Shown here: piece after piece, positions 51,001 through 57,639 of the stretch | Layout of the letters: each line of letters starts with the position of its first letter | Numbering within the stretch: position 1 is the stretch's first letter | Origin: Schistosoma mansoni | Lineage: Eukaryota > Platyhelminthes > Trematoda > Strigeidida > Schistosomatidae | Length of the DNA stretch: 64,000 bases | Assembly: GCF_000237925.1 (NCBI RefSeq) | Contig: NW_017386031.1 | Location: 930,001 to 994,000, forward strand | Reading direction: 5' to 3' | Program-made: the position numbers and the translations under genes | The notes under the pieces: generated by a model | Told to the model about the DNA's origin: nothing | Database searches by the model: none | What the model saw: the letters and a program-made list of their open reading frames with translations, nothing else

Positions 51001-52945
51001 TGTGAATTGAGTCACTAGTCGATATCAATTGTCAGAGATACCATTCAGTAGCTAAGTGGACAGCGCGATGTCGTTTGAAGCAGACGGCACTGGGTTCGAG
51101 TCTTGAAGTGGACATCAACAAATCTGAGATGCAGGTACATCAGTCTGACGAGTCCCGAATAAGATGAAACGCGCGTCAAACTGGATCCCACTGCTAGCAT
51201 AGACAGTATAACTTGAAAAATATATAAAAAAGTTTTGCTGTATAAATTATATGATGTTAGTAAAACTCAAAATATAAAGCCAGATAGAGAGTGAACATAT
51301 CCATGCTATTGAAACTGTTTCTCAGTTTTATCACTTAAGCATTTCCAGTCATTAGTTATAGTAATAGTAGAAGACTCATACTGAATAATCTATCTTTATC
51401 AATGCAAGTTAATGAATCTGATAATCAATGAATTGATTAATGTCATGAATGAATGTTCGACGGCCTATGCTCCATTGAGAGAAACAGGCGTAAGTAAGTA
51501 AATAAGTAATGAATGAATATTGATTGACATTGGAAAACAAGATGCATGTTACATCCTATTTGTGACTCATCAGCTGGATATACCTACATCACATAGTTGA
51601 TAATCACTCTAGGACTCGAACCCAGTACTTTTCGCTTCATACGCCATTTTTACTTATAACGCTTGTGACTTGGAGCACTATATTGAAGCACTCCGCATAA
51701 GATATACCTATACTAATAAGTGACTGACCAATTACAGTCCTAAATAATAATAGGAAGATACAAGTAAACAACATCAAGTGAATTTAAAACTTCACCAAAT
51801 TGCACAAGCAGGTGGCTGTCAGAAATCAGTAGCTAAGTAGATAACGTGATAGAGTTTGGAGCGAACAGTATTGAGTTCGAATCCCACAGTGAACATCAAC
51901 TCTGAGATCTAAGCACATATAGACGAAACGCAAGTTTTGGATTCCATTGCCAACCACTCACTATCTTTACTCATAAAGCTTATGATTTAACATAATATTG
52001 AAGCAATCTTTACATGATGTACATATACCAACAACAGACTAATCAATTATAGTTCTTAATATCAATTGAGAATGTAATAATTTATTTTATTATTTATTTA
52101 AACACATAAATATTGGTACAAAGGAGGCACCAGATAAATATGCGCCGCACAAATCTCATTTGATTTGTGTGAGGGCTGTGATACTGACCAGGTGCCCAAA
52201 CTGAACCAGGTGGTTTTCTTAGGAGGCCACAACCCGAGCCTTTCATCTAGAGGCCTGACCCACAAGGCAGTGGAGCATCGTGAGGAGATGCAGTCCCATG
52301 GTAGCCGGTCACTAACAATTGATTCATACGCCATTTGTTCCTTCAGGATAGTGAAGCCCATGTGCACCATTGGTTTGTAATCAGGGTTTTCCTACTCCCC
52401 GAGGTGGACCCTCCTTGTCAACCAATCGGGTTAAATCGCCGGACATTCGCTTTTCGTTCTCTCAATTTCGTAAACAACAATATTGTCAGGAGAATGCAGT
52501 GAGTAGGACTTCCCTGGAAGAGGCAATATACGCGTGGCGATGTGAGAGCATTTCGAGAGGAAGTTTGGCCCCTCCCCACTCTCGGACACACCAGAGCATT
52601 TGCGGGCAGAATGTAATAAACAGTACAAAATGAAATTTAATCACTTACACCTTTTTTTTCTTTTTTTTGAATGTTTCATCTATAGATTATGTCCCCCCAC
52701 CCAACCACACCTCCCCCTCATTTAATCCTATTCCCATTTTTCCATTATCCTTAATAATCATTTATTTTTAAATTTTAATTTAGGCAATTGGTTTAGGTAT
52801 CGATTTTATTAAATTAACTGGATTAAATAGAATCGATCAAATGAATAAATTAATTACATGGTATAATTATTATCAAAATATTATTGATCAGAATCATTTA
52901 ATGACTGATTGGAAACTATATGATTTATCAATAATCGATAATTGA
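27861..52945 (+). CDS. ENO4: Enolase-4-like protein, 11-exon host gene
   Basis: Exons: 27861-27977, 28010-28138, 28175-28347, 36530-36652, 39421-39592, 40992-41189, 42182-42340, 44068-44193, 45543-46164, 48804-48871, 52784-52945. All have GT donors and AG acceptors and the phases join without conflict, giving about 680 codons ending in TGA. Order and content follow vertebrate ENO4 from memory: N-terminal helical part ([18 protein letters not shown]), a KxxRKELE-type linker, the [12 protein letters not shown] segment, the [15 protein letters not shown] segment and the C-terminal [16 protein letters not shown] segment. ENO4 is a divergent enolase-fold protein linked in mammals to the sperm tail; a flagellar role here is inference. 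The residue before DPF is Ile, where active enolases have a metal-binding Glu, so catalysis is doubtful. Exon 9 carries a Thr/Asn-rich insertion. Large introns are full of transposons. The exon 10 acceptor and exon 5 donor have alternatives in the same phase. No clear AATAAA was seen just after the stop. Confidence 0.88.
28010..28138 (+). CDS. ENO4: ENO4 exon 2
   Basis: 43 codons, phase 0 in and out, starting [18 protein letters not shown] and aligning with the FSKLAKPPTICKIVG region of human ENO4. It is followed by a 36-nt intron (28139-28174). Confidence 0.85.
28175..28347 (+). CDS. ENO4: ENO4 exon 3
   Basis: 57 codons plus 2 nt, starting [18 protein letters not shown] and ending MIEVDKYI(R). 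The split Arg codon is completed exactly by the first base of exon 4 eight kilobases away. The 8.2-kb intron between them contains an antisense Gypsy element, an H2 element and an RTE tail. Confidence 0.85.
28694..29019 (-). repeat. 3' LTR of the young Gypsy element
   Basis: Same length (326 bp) as the other LTR, one visible difference. It begins 346 bp after ENO4 exon 3 ends. Confidence 0.92.
29020..29037 (-). promoter_or_regulatory. Polypurine tract next to 3' LTR
   Basis: On the minus strand, AGGGGGGAAGTG lies just upstream of the 3' LTR, the expected position for plus-strand priming in LTR elements. Confidence 0.65.
29559..30800 (-). CDS. Integrase (part of Gypsy element)
   Basis: Shows an N-terminal His/Cys zinc finger ([15 protein letters not shown] then SCVSCQK) and the catalytic DDE core: [41 protein letters not shown] basic C-terminal tail follows. 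It performs strand transfer of element cDNA into host DNA. Confidence 0.92.
   Translation of the reverse strand: MGTGKETLLCDTSTGRDRPIVPKHYRRNVFNTLHNLSHPGARVTVKLIAERFCWPGMNKDVREWARSCVSCQKSKVIGHNKCPLGSFKTPDARFDHVHLDLVGPLPDSNGYSYLLTCVDRFTRWPEAVPIKDITAETVARAFVERWVANFGYPSTITTDRGRQFESGLFHCLTTLLGITRFRTTACHPQANGLVERFHRQLKASLSASHVSQWTDALPLVLLGIRNAVKADIGYTASQLVYGTTLRLPGEFVDPSASSLNMDLNSYTSRLTNAMRSVKPAHTRPQSTDVFVQPELRHSTHVFVRRDSHRRPLESAYEGPFKVLQRELKYYVVDKNGTNNSISIDRLKAAYLEGNPSYVDFPSVQANDTATSLVVPYTTADTQLDTSSTSIDKPKTTRSGRRVRFPEHLNEYCT
30864..32888 (-). CDS. Protease, reverse transcriptase and RNase H (part of Gypsy element)
   Basis: Domains in order: aspartic protease with [12 protein letters not shown]; reverse transcriptase with [14 protein letters not shown] and the catalytic box [10 protein letters not shown]; RNase H with [12 protein letters not shown] and TLFTDHKPL. 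Together these are the polymerase core of a Gypsy element. The order protease-RT-RNase H before integrase separates Gypsy from Copia. Confidence 0.92.
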   Translation of the reverse strand: MTVVGQNPHVGAFHVRDLSLDCERQTTPTGAGITISTVNPLEIAGNPAIIRPQNRVTRKTVRETSQPARVNGEHSRLLYVTDVTTKVRYLVDTGAEVSVLPANPDDRLRESVLSLQAANGKSIATYSKRYVYLNVGLRKPIHWIFVVADVSMPIIGIDLLQHHNLLIDTRSRRLIGGNIKLSVCVTPCSGCRLSPVTIKHTIDPLYQSVLDKYPGIYQSQSKLPCVTSNATHHISTTGPPVFSKARRLAPEKLRLAKNEFDHMMDLGIIRPSNSPWASPLHMVPKKDSNDWRPTGDYRRLNTRTIPDRYPLPHIHDLTATLKGTTVFSKIDLVKAYNQIPMAPDDIPKTAIITPFGLYEFLRMPFGLRNAAQTFQRFIDDVFRGLNFVHACVDDCLIASPDRESHLKHLDIVFDRLQRHGITANIQKCQIGTNSLDFLGHTIDAQGIRPLRSKVVVILDYPEPTTIKHLRTFNGLVSFYRRFIPKCASLMEPLTDQLRGNAKSISLDDTARKAFSTVKEHITKATLLAHQDTQAPISIAVDASDSAIGAVLQQWVNNSWQPLGFFSRRLLDAESRYSTFGRELLAMYCAVRHSQHSIEGREFTLFTDHKPLTFSLSSSSDKYSPRESRQLDYISQFTSDIQHISGANNVVADALSRVSSLNSFQGIDLLKLAQL
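32677..33387 (-). CDS. Gag region with CHCC nucleocapsid knuckle (part of Gypsy element)
   Basis: A retroelement gag-derived frame. Near its end lies a Cys-His knuckle of the form CxxHx9Cx3C ([18 protein letters not shown]) with Arg/Ser-rich sequence before it. This spacing is the hallmark of CsRn1-clade gag proteins, unlike the usual CCHC knuckle. The upstream part resembles a capsid region (helical, Leu/Gln-rich). Confidence 0.82.
   Translation of the reverse strand: MHGITDSRTRFLAVVKALPREFNRYVTPSMFTSDVPEPYETLKLSILKRGDLTDRQRLDQLLNNIDLQQGSETDMLLRMREVIGQRTFDDGLFRQLFLSKLPQQVQAVLVSFQNNAIDELAASADRILEITKFSKAEVFSIKEKPQSTSTDMAELCHTLTKYLRVRNDRSRSKSSRRSVSRKRSVSRLRETDNPDWCWYHNQYGKSSRNCRKPCNYPTPKSSDTKNSSGNFPAGTR
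33671..33689 (-). promoter_or_regulatory. Primer-binding site, tRNA-Trp type
   Basis: Read on the minus strand, TGGTGAGACCGACGTGATC starts one base after the 5' LTR. Its complement resembles the 3' end of tRNA-Trp (...ATCACGTCGGGGTCACCA) with a few differences. Use of tRNA-Trp is characteristic of the CsRn1 clade. Confidence 0.75.
33691..34016 (-). repeat. 5' LTR of the young Gypsy element
   Basis: In the element's orientation it starts TGTAGCTG and ends CATCATCA, the TG...CA signature. It is a near-perfect copy of 28694-29019. Confidence 0.92.
34786..34976 (+). repeat. H2 element, short form, with 26-bp target duplication
   Basis: A 191-bp unit that starts at the tRNA-like head (GGATGCCAGCTCAGTGGTC) and ends in ATCTCAACTCTA. 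A perfect 26-bp direct repeat (34760-34785 and 34977-35002) flanks it. This defines the short-form unit and shows insertion by target-primed copying. A9 of the ribozyme core is G, so this copy may not cleave. Confidence 0.88.
35625..36380 (-). mobile_element. RTE-type LINE, 3' end, in ENO4 intron 3
   Basis: The minus strand 36372-35980 encodes a 130-residue open piece ([34 protein letters not shown]) of the RTE C-terminus; the tail follows down to about 35625 (GCTTACTTACGTCTGTTAC on the plus strand). Less eroded than the others. Confidence 0.8.
36530..36652 (+). CDS. ENO4: ENO4 exon 4
   Basis: Completes Arg, then reads [20 protein letters not shown] and a Lys/Glu-rich linker equal to the VQEDKGRKELEK stretch of human ENO4. 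Acceptor ATTTAG, donor GTAAGT. A solo LTR begins only 57 bp after the exon end. Confidence 0.85.
36709..37354. mobile_element. Solo LTR in ENO4 intron 4, split by an H2 insertion
   Basis: Starts TGTTATATCTCG, ends CCATCCTAACA, and is flanked by ATATG (36704-36708, 37355-37359). A 284-bp H2 repeat sits inside. Its ends resemble the solo LTR at 6933, so the two may belong to related families. Confidence 0.77.
36888..37171 (+). repeat. H2 element nested in the solo LTR
   Basis: tRNA-like head plus hammerhead-derived tail, flanked by CTGAAAGTAAA at 36877-36887 and 37172-37182. The first four bases may be shared with the element end, so the duplication is 7-11 bp. The ribozyme copy is changed at the cleavage triplet. 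Confidence 0.8.
37955..38060 (-). repeat. H2 arm fragment
   Basis: Minus-strand hammerhead arm only (TTGAGATCATGAACCAATTA...CTCCTGAGCAGTGCATATCC); core eroded. Confidence 0.6.
38195..38450 (-). repeat. H1 (Smα-like) repeat, diverged
   Basis: Minus-strand unit with the tRNA-like T arm (GGTATTCGAACCCAGTACC). Ribozyme core changed at several conserved positions. Confidence 0.65.
38735..39095 (-). repeat. H2 long form
   Basis: A complete-looking minus-strand unit of about 357 bp with the tail, hammerhead region (GAAA changed to GAGA), tRNA-like part (AGATTCGAACACAGG) and 5' part ending AGTCACTAGTGAGCATATGA. Confidence 0.75.
39105..39200 (-). repeat. H2 outer-end fragment
   Basis: Only the outer end (AGAAGGGGTTTTGTGGAGAT through AGTCAATTGAAGCTAGACC). 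It abuts the 38735-39095 unit. Confidence 0.6.
39421..39592 (+). CDS. ENO4: ENO4 exon 5
   Basis: Reads [20 protein letters not shown] and then an Ala/Leu helix corresponding to the VSLAVAKACAMLLNKPLY part of ENO4. The donor is either GTAGAT at 39593 or GTAATA 18 nt later; both keep phase 0, so six residues are uncertain. Confidence 0.8.
39640..39845 (-). repeat. H2 element
   Basis: Minus-strand unit with tail, B box (GATTCGAACTCAGGACC) and tRNA-like region; part of the ribozyme is deleted. It begins about 47 bp after ENO4 exon 5. Confidence 0.7.
40562..40890. repeat. H2 inverted pair in ENO4 intron 5
   Basis: Minus arm (40562-40656) fused at CAGTGGAGTTCAACC to a plus long unit. The same junction recurs at 45.19 kb. 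The minus core is CTGAGGA/GAAA/ATC with a perfect stem I; one stem II pair is lost. Confidence 0.75.
40992..41189 (+). CDS. ENO4: ENO4 exon 6
   Basis: 66 codons, phase 0 on both sides. Contains [20 protein letters not shown] followed by [16 protein letters not shown], closely parallel to the SSGKLNLMKEVICIPHPELTTKQ part of human ENO4. This is one of the two best-matching exons. Confidence 0.88.
41400..42170. other. ENO4 intron 6 sequence
   Basis: No gene recognised. Low-complexity T/C-rich (41970-42005) and A-rich tracts (42090-42150) lead up to the exon 7 acceptor. Confidence 0.5.
42182..42340 (+). CDS. ENO4: ENO4 exon 7
   Basis: 53 codons, phase 0. Residues [20 protein letters not shown] match the INCDSIEQPLLLIQEIC stretch of ENO4. 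The acceptor lies after a long, almost pure T tract in the intron. Confidence 0.82.
42424..42786 (-). repeat. H2 long form in ENO4 intron 7
   Basis: Full minus-strand unit of about 363 bp: tail, ribozyme, B box (GAGATTCAAACCCAGGACC), 5' part to CACCAGTGAGTATATG. Confidence 0.78.
42476..42519 (-). ncRNA. Hammerhead ribozyme candidate (H2)
   Basis: Minus strand: CACTG, CTGAGGA, GTCT/GGAC with loop CGCAATC, GAAA, triplet GTC, CAATG. All core residues present; stem I has one mismatch. Confidence 0.65.
42795..42955 (-). repeat. H2 fragment
   Basis: A second minus-strand unit directly after the previous one, truncated after the first part of the tRNA-like region. Ribozyme core changed (CTCAAGA). 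Confidence 0.7.
43300..43790. repeat. H1 (Smα-like) repeats, inverted pair
   Basis: A minus-strand unit (about 43300-43640) followed by a plus piece (about 43690-43790) with CATCCAG, CTGACGAGTCCCAAATAGGA, GAAAC and GTC. Core residues are kept, but stem I pairing is disturbed. Confidence 0.72.
44068..44193 (+). CDS. ENO4: ENO4 exon 8 (altered enolase metal-site segment)
   Basis: 42 codons, phase 0. Contains [20 protein letters not shown] and [15 protein letters not shown], parallel to MVDLYVDLINKYPSIIALIDPF in ENO4. In catalytic enolases this position reads IEDPF with Glu binding Mg2+; here, as in vertebrate ENO4, it is LIDPF. Confidence 0.9.
44272..44535 (+). repeat. R280 dispersed repeat
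   Basis: Third copy of the 3142-3428 repeat, in ENO4 intron 8. Confidence 0.65.
44536..44745 (+). repeat. H1 (Smα-like) repeat, partial
   Basis: Starts within the ribozyme region (GATGCAGGTACACCCAGC) and runs to GCAGTCGTAAATATCGATAG. Cleavage triplet changed (TTC). Confidence 0.68.
45019..45090. repeat. TA dinucleotide microsatellite
   Basis: About 70 bp of uninterrupted TA next to the H2 element. Confidence 0.95.
45095..45485. repeat. H2 inverted pair, near-complete, in ENO4 intron 8
   Basis: Minus arm (45097-45195) joined at CAGTGGAGTTCAACC to a plus long unit ending ATCTCAACTATTT. The outer ends are perfect inverted repeats (AAATAGTTGAGATCATGA). It stops about 58 bp before exon 9. Both ribozyme cores carry changes. 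Confidence 0.78.
45543..46164 (+). CDS. ENO4: ENO4 exon 9 with Thr/Asn-rich insertion
   Basis: 207 codons plus 1 nt. It opens [20 protein letters not shown], matching SEQWDSIYHALGSRCYIIA, and closes with [13 protein letters not shown], matching the SDLVEITNLI helix. Between them, roughly 45817-46000, is a tract of ACT and AAT codons (Thr/Asn with Ser) absent from vertebrate ENO4. The reading frame stays open throughout. Confidence 0.85.
46235..46790 (-). repeat. R550 retroposon copy in ENO4 intron 9
   Basis: Near full-length copy (about 550 bp); on the plus strand it starts ATATCGGTACAAGGGG and ends ACCAGGGCATTTGG. Confidence 0.7.
47250..47690 (-). repeat. LTR-like repeat in ENO4 intron 9
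   Basis: The minus strand shares the order of short blocks with the 61588-62101 LTR (AAGCCTATATAC, CTTATTAACCCTGACT, TGAGCGTATGTGTG, AGTTGGCTTACC). Boundaries are approximate and the copy is diverged. Confidence 0.45.
48005..48520 (-). mobile_element. LINE 3' end
   Basis: The minus strand 48515-48228 encodes a 95-residue C-terminal piece ([39 protein letters not shown]). A close copy is at 63595-64000. CR1/RTE-like; family not settled. Confidence 0.65.
48804..48871 (+). CDS. ENO4: ENO4 exon 10
   Basis: Reads [19 protein letters not shown], equal to the ITVFGSTEGESSDDSLVDL loop of ENO4. Donor GTGAGT. The chosen acceptor (AAAAAG) has a poor pyrimidine tract; an AG 15 nt downstream gives the same phase. 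Confidence 0.75.
49075..49930 (+). mobile_element. RTE-type LINE, internally deleted RT
   Basis: 49106-49582 encodes the start of [32 protein letters not shown], and QTVFHKD in place of QxGFRxG. After a stop, [20 protein letters not shown] gives catalytic motif A with [10 protein letters not shown]. At about 49800 it jumps to the far 3' tail (GLENAG-like, GAGCAACAAGCGTAAGTAAG), skipping the YADD and C-terminal parts. Sits in ENO4 intron 10. Confidence 0.82.
50000..51000. other. ENO4 intron 10 sequence
   Basis: Mostly unassigned; only a faint H2-like patch at about 50080-50160. No gene seen. Confidence 0.45.
51020..51205 (+). repeat. H1 (Smα-like) repeat
   Basis: tRNA-like arm (CTGGGTTCGAGTCTTG) then CTGACGAGTCCCGAATAAGA, GAAACGCGCGTC. 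Core intact; stem II weakened. Confidence 0.72.
51455..51505 (+). repeat. RTE LINE tail fragment
   Basis: About 50 bp (GACGGCCTATGCTCCATTGA... GGCGTAAGTAAGTAA), the extreme 3' end of the RTE family. Confidence 0.65.
51540..52050. repeat. Degenerate H1 repeats, opposed
   Basis: A minus-strand piece (about 51540-51740) and a plus-strand unit (about 51750-52050) with eroded ribozyme regions. Confidence 0.6.
52081..52617 (-). repeat. R550 retroposon, full copy with 12-bp target duplication
   Basis: 537 bp flanked by AGAATGTAATAA (52069-52080 and 52618-52629). The A-rich tail (reverse of TTTATTTTATTATTTATTTA) lies at the left, so the element is on the minus strand. No tRNA-like boxes. It ends about 155 bp before ENO4 exon 11. 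Confidence 0.8.
52784..52945 (+). CDS. ENO4: ENO4 exon 11 (C-terminus and stop)
   Basis: 53 codons plus [23 protein letters not shown] aligns with AVGLGVRFIKLGGLSRGERV of human ENO4; the Lys of the enolase IKxG motif is kept. The tail is shorter than in human. Confidence 0.9.
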   Translation, partial: AIGLGIDFIKLTGLNRIDQMNKLITWYNYYQNIIDQNHLMTDWKLYDLSIIDN

Positions 52946-53069
52946 TTAAATATATATCAATGTAAAAATACAAAAAAAAACTAGTTATCACCTTAGCAAC
53001 AATTTTGTATGTTTAATTAAAAAAAAGAAAAAAAAGTGTACAATGATAATGAATTGTCTTTTATAAATA

Positions 53070-53545
53070 CTACTATCCATCATTGCTAATAATGTTTGTG
53101 AATTAAGGCTATATCGAGGCAGCAATACACACAGTATACACATATTGCCAATAAGAGACTGATCAGTTGCAGTCCCATACATCAATGGGGGAGATTCAAC
53201 CAAACGATACCAAGTGGATTTAAAACTTCACCTCATTACGCAAGCACATTGCTATCAGGACTTAGTAGCTAAGTAGATAACGCGATGGTGTTTGAAGCGA
53301 ACAGTACTAGGTTCGAGTCCCAGAGTGAACATCAAATCTGAGATTCAAGTATACCCAGCTGATGAGTACCAAATAGGACGAAACGTACGTCCTGAATTGC
53401 ACTGCTAGCCACTATCCATTTTTGCTTACAATACTTGTCAATTAGGGCTATATCGAGGCAATCTGCATAGTATGCACATATGCCAATAAGAGACTGACCA
53501 GTTGCATTCCTAAACATCAATGGGGAGATTCAACCAAAACAATAC
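53070..53545 (+). repeat. H1 (Smα-like) repeat, more than one unit in tandem
   Basis: A 3' part (53070-53200) is followed head-to-tail by a unit with T arm (TAGGTTCGAGTCCCAG), ribozyme and the same 3' part again (53420-53545). This tandem state matches the satellite organisation known for Smα. Confidence 0.75.
53354..53396 (+). ncRNA. Hammerhead ribozyme candidate (H1)
   Basis: CTGATGA, GTAC/GGAC with loop CAAATA, GAAAC, triplet GTC. Core intact; stems I and II have mismatches. Confidence 0.55.
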
Positions 53546-53549
53546 CGAG

Positions 53550-54430
53550 TGAATTTACTATTCAATTAGTTATTCGAAATATAGAATCTCATATAGATGT
53601 AGATTGATTCCAATTATCTCATTGTATATGTATAACGTCATGAAAACTTTGAAGATAAATGATCAGAATAGTAAGAGTATTGATAATAGTATCAATTTAA
53701 TCTTATAATTCTGCCTGTAACTGTTCTAGAGTTATTGCCAATTCCAAACCTCAGGGTTAATGAGGAAGATTGAGCATAGGGTCAGTAATCCTATTCCGTA
53801 GCAAATAACCCTGCTAAACAAATGACCCAACTACTCCTATTGTTTAGTATTCTTATACAAATGAAACTCGACAAGACCCCCAAAAAATCAGAACATGTTG
53901 AACAGGAATGAAAGTGTATCCGAAATATCAAGGATAGGTGAACAGCAATCAATCGTTAGGAAAAACGTTCATATATTTATAGTATATGCATAAGAAGCTT
54001 CTAGATGCTTCTTCAATAATCTGCCAGAGCTGATTGATTTAGAATTAGCCAATCAGCGTGCGCTGTCACGATCATGCACATAACGTACCTTAATCCGGTT
54101 TATTTTCCGTTAACACTATATCCTGAAAGTTGAAAGAAGAATTATGATGCTTTAGGATGAAAGTCAAGATTCTTCAGAAGTCACAAGGTCGATGCTTCTT
54201 CTAACTACCAGAGCACATAATCAAATGATGATTTTGATAGAAAGAATGAATGAGCTAGAGGAATAAGGAATATTTCGAGATAATTTCAAAGAACAGGATC
54301 TAAGAAAAGATAAAGTGATTATTTTGTGAGACCTCCTTGTAAGGTATTTCGATAGATTTGAATAATATGCTATAAGATAATAAGGTTAGGAAGATTTTTA
54401 TGTTAGTTCATGTTGTAAGATGTGGATAGA
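53550..54430. other. Downstream intergenic sequence
   Basis: No gene or clear repeat boundary. A block near 53717-54115 has LTR-like composition but no matching flanking duplication. Confidence 0.4.
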
Positions 54431-54439
54431 ATTAATTAT

Positions 54440-54560
54440 TTTAATAATTGAAATCATGAGTCAATTGAAGCTAGACCATCATGGAAAACCTGGAAGTACT
54501 GGATGGTCGTTTCGTCCTATTATGTGACTCTTCAGTGGCAGTACGCATCCACGATATTTA
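54440..54560 (-). repeat. H2 arm fragment
   Basis: Minus-strand outer end and hammerhead arm; ribozyme changed at CTGA context. Confidence 0.65.
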
Positions 54561-54743
54561 GATAAACAATTGATGTTGTGTAAATTGTGAAGCTTTCCTT
54601 CTTTTTATTAAGTACAGTAAGGTTAAGGAATGTATGATAAACTTCAACAGCTCGTCTTTCTTTATAATTTGAAAAAGCTTATCTGAATTATTTGGATATC
54701 GTTTAGATGGTTGTTAACAATAACCATGTATTACTATCATCCG

Positions 54744-55275
54744 CCATGCCCCCGAATGCCCTGGTACGGCAGAAAGTGGGGAGAGTCCGCTCTCCCTCTA
54801 GAAATACTTTCACATGGCAATACGTAATCTAGCCTCTCCCACAAAAGTCCTACTCACTGCCTTCTCGTGGCATTACTGTTGTTTACGAAATTGAGAGGAC
54901 GAAAAGCCAATGTCCGGCGCTTCAACCGGGTTGGTGGACACGGCGCATCCACTTAGGGGAGTTGGGAAACCCTGATTCCAAACCAATGATGCAGATGGGC
55001 TCCAGTATCCTGAAGGAACGAATGACGTATGAACCAATTGTTGGTCACCGGCTACCATGGGATTGCATCACCTCACGATGCTCCACTGCCTTGTGGGTCA
55101 GACCTTTAGATCGAAGGCTCCGGGTGTGGTCCCCTAAGAAAACCACCTGCTTCAGTTTGGGCACTTAGGCAGTATCACAGCCCTCACGCAAATCAAATGA
55201 GATTTGTGTGGCGCATATTTATCTGGTGCTTCCTTGTAACAATATTTATGTGTATAAATAAAATAAAATAAAAAT
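54744..55275 (+). repeat. R550 retroposon copy
   Basis: About 530 bp ending GTATAAATAAAATAAAATAA; ATCATCCG/ATCATCGG flanks may be an 8-bp duplication with one change. Confidence 0.72.
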
Positions 55276-55479
55276 CATCGGCTATATTTGGAATCTTTGA
55301 AGTTCTAAAGGATTATTTGATGGTATTTTAGTGTAGATTAGATATTCTTTGACATGAGTTATGGTTTCATGGAAAGACTCCACTATGGAATGGATCATGA
55401 TCTATACATTTTAGTCTGTGGACATAATTCTATGTCAAATGAAAAAGGATATTACATTTTTTTTGAACTAAAGCATTTT

Positions 55480-55690
55480 GAAGAGTGTTTGGGATCGGCA
55501 GTATCCCTCGGTGGGGCTACTGTATGAGGTAGAAACTTGGAGAACTACGTAAGCCATTATCCAGAAGATACAGGTGTTTATTAACAGTTATCAAGGCAAA
55601 ATAATTCAGATTTGTTGACCAGAAACTATCAGCAACAACCTGCTGTAGGAAAGAACAGACCAGATTCAAGAGGAGGAAGAAGTCATTCTT
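55480..55690 (+). mobile_element. RTE LINE fragment
   Basis: Eroded tail-proximal coding piece (CCATTATCCAGAAGATACAG, CAGAAACTATCAGCAACAAC), related to 14730-14900. Confidence 0.6.
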
Positions 55691-55975
55691 TTTTCTCTTT
55701 TATTCAATCTTCATAACTTTCTACCATTAGACATTGCATTTTCAACTGATAATACATACTACTTATATCTCTCAATATCAGTAGCATATACTACCATATA
55801 ATTGAATAACAAAATGGACCACATTATTATCCATCAATATATTTACTATTCAATATATAATAAAGAGATGAAAATATTAAAATCATATTACATATTATGG
55901 AAATAAGATGAATTCCATCGAAAAAAATAGAAACATTACTAAGGATATAATTACGTAACAATAGTACTACTACTA

Positions 55976-56640
55976 ATAATAATAATAATAGTAGTAATAC
56001 ACACATTGAGGAAATCACCCAACTGCGTCATAAGGCAATTCGTCACAGGGAATCCTGAAGGCCAAAAAGAGAAGAGGTAGACCAAAGAACACATTACACC
56101 GAGAAATGGAGACAGATATGAGAAGAATGAACATCGATTAGATAGAACTCGAAAGGAAGGCCCAGGATAGAGTGGGTTATTATTATAATTATTATAATTA
56201 TTAGCTTTATTCAATATTATATTTTTTGTACAATATAGAATTCTCAGCACAAAGTACTTCAACAAGTTTCCGTTTCTTACTTCTTCGTCCTTCCTGACGA
56301 TAAATATTGAGTGGTCGCCAGTTAGAACGTAGCAGCCCAGTCAATCTACATCTGGATAATGTACATTCTTCTCGCTGCATATTGACAGCAACCACGATAT
56401 CTCTGATTAGGCCTTCTGTAACCTTTACAGCGAAAGGTCTTACACTTTTCAGAAACGCACCTGAATAGGTTGTGCGATTAATAGGCATAATGATTTATTA
56501 AAACAAACAAAATTAGATAACTTGTTGAAATATGTCGATGACAGGAACAGGTAGCCCAGATGTTTAAACAGGCCGCCAATTGATTGGATAATGCTAGTCG
56601 ACGGTCTATGCTCCTTTGGAGGATAACAGGCGTAAGCAAG
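55976..56640 (+). mobile_element. RTE LINE 3' end interrupted by an insertion
   Basis: Starts after TAA triplets with ACACACATTGAGGAAATCAC, runs to GATAGAGTGGGTT at about 56175, and resumes at about 56578 with TGGATAATGCTAGTCGACGG to the GGCGTAAGCAAGTAA tail. The middle 400 bp is foreign. Confidence 0.75.
56207..56488 (-). CDS. 93-residue ORF in an insert within an RTE tail; unknown protein, probable retrocopy
   Basis: An open frame starting MPINRTTYSGAFLKSVRPFA and ending with a basic patch (RRSKKRK) and YKKYNIE. The stop overlaps an AATAAA signal, followed at once by an AT-rich tail (56176-56205). The insert (about 56176-56577) interrupts an RTE LINE. This is the layout of a reverse-transcribed mRNA end. 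An older copy with shared 5' flank is at 9760-10270. I do not recognise the protein; no signal peptide or membrane segment. Whether it is expressed is unknown. Confidence 0.5.
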   Translation of the reverse strand: MPINRTTYSGAFLKSVRPFAVKVTEGLIRDIVVAVNMQREECTLSRCRLTGLLRSNWRPLNIYRQEGRRSKKRKLVEVLCAENSILYKKYNIE

Positions 56641-56694
56641 TAATAGTTACAATGGTTATAATAGTAATAATGATAATAATAGTAATAATAATAG

Positions 56695-56945
56695 TAATAA
56701 TACACACATTGAGGAAATCACCCAACTGCTTCATAAGGCAAATCCTCATATGGAATCCTGAAGGCCAAAAGGAGAAGAGGTAGACCAAAGAACATATTAC
56801 ACCGAGAAATGGAGACAGATATGAGAAGAATGAACATCGATTAGATAGAACTCGAAGAGAAAGCTCAGGATAGAATGGGTTCGAGAATATTGGTCGGCCG
56901 CCTATGCTCCTTTGGAGGGTAGTAACAGGCGTAAGTAAGTAAGTA
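56695..56945 (+). mobile_element. RTE LINE 3' end
   Basis: Near-identical to the copy at 55976 without the insert; ends GGCGTAAGTAAGTAAGTAA. Confidence 0.75.
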
Positions 56946-57264
56946 ATATTAACAATAGTTATTATAACAATAATAAAGACCTAAAGGGTAACAAAAACTT
57001 AGATCTATTTATCGAATATCTTGAGCAGATAATAAACAATAGAATATATTCATAAAGGATAAAGATTTGGATGGAAATATAGGCTTATGTAATAAATGAT
57101 TTTGTTGATACATTTCATTGAAATCTATTCTAGTTACCTAGATTGAAAAATTTAAAAAAAGGGGGAGGGGAATCAATATACGATTAAAAAAAGTATAATT
57201 AGATTTTAGTTACTAGGTGAACTAACTATAGAATGGTCGAATGATCATGATGTACCTATATATA

Positions 57265-57350
57265 TATTACTTACTTACGCCTGTTACCTCCCAATGGAGC
57301 ATAGGCCGCCGACTATCATTCTCCAACCCACTTTGTCCTGGGCATATATA
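57265..57350 (-). repeat. RTE LINE tail fragment
   Basis: Plus-strand ACTTACTTACGCCTGTTACC through CACTTTGTCCTGGGCA is the reversed tail, flanked by AT repeats. Confidence 0.68.
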
Positions 57351-57639
57351 TATATATCATCTGTTTTTCCCGTATTTATTATGTCAATCTAATATGTTTA
57401 CAGAACTATGGTATATCAATAGTTGAAATACAAATGTTCATCTAGGGAAACTATAATTGATGGACAACTTTCGAATAGCGCTAAAAATGATCTTGAAAAC
57501 ATCCATCTACTTATTCGGGGTTAAATGAAGGTTATAAATTATCATAAGGGATTAAAATTATGATTTACAGTTGAATGTTAAGTTTAAAAATTATATTTAC
57601 TGTTTTCATCACAAACTAACATCAGCTATAATGTTATTC

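Noticed and set aside
53717-54115. Solo LTR downstream of ENO4
   Set aside because: Composition is LTR-like and it ends near TTAACA, but no matching flanking duplication or clear start could be found.
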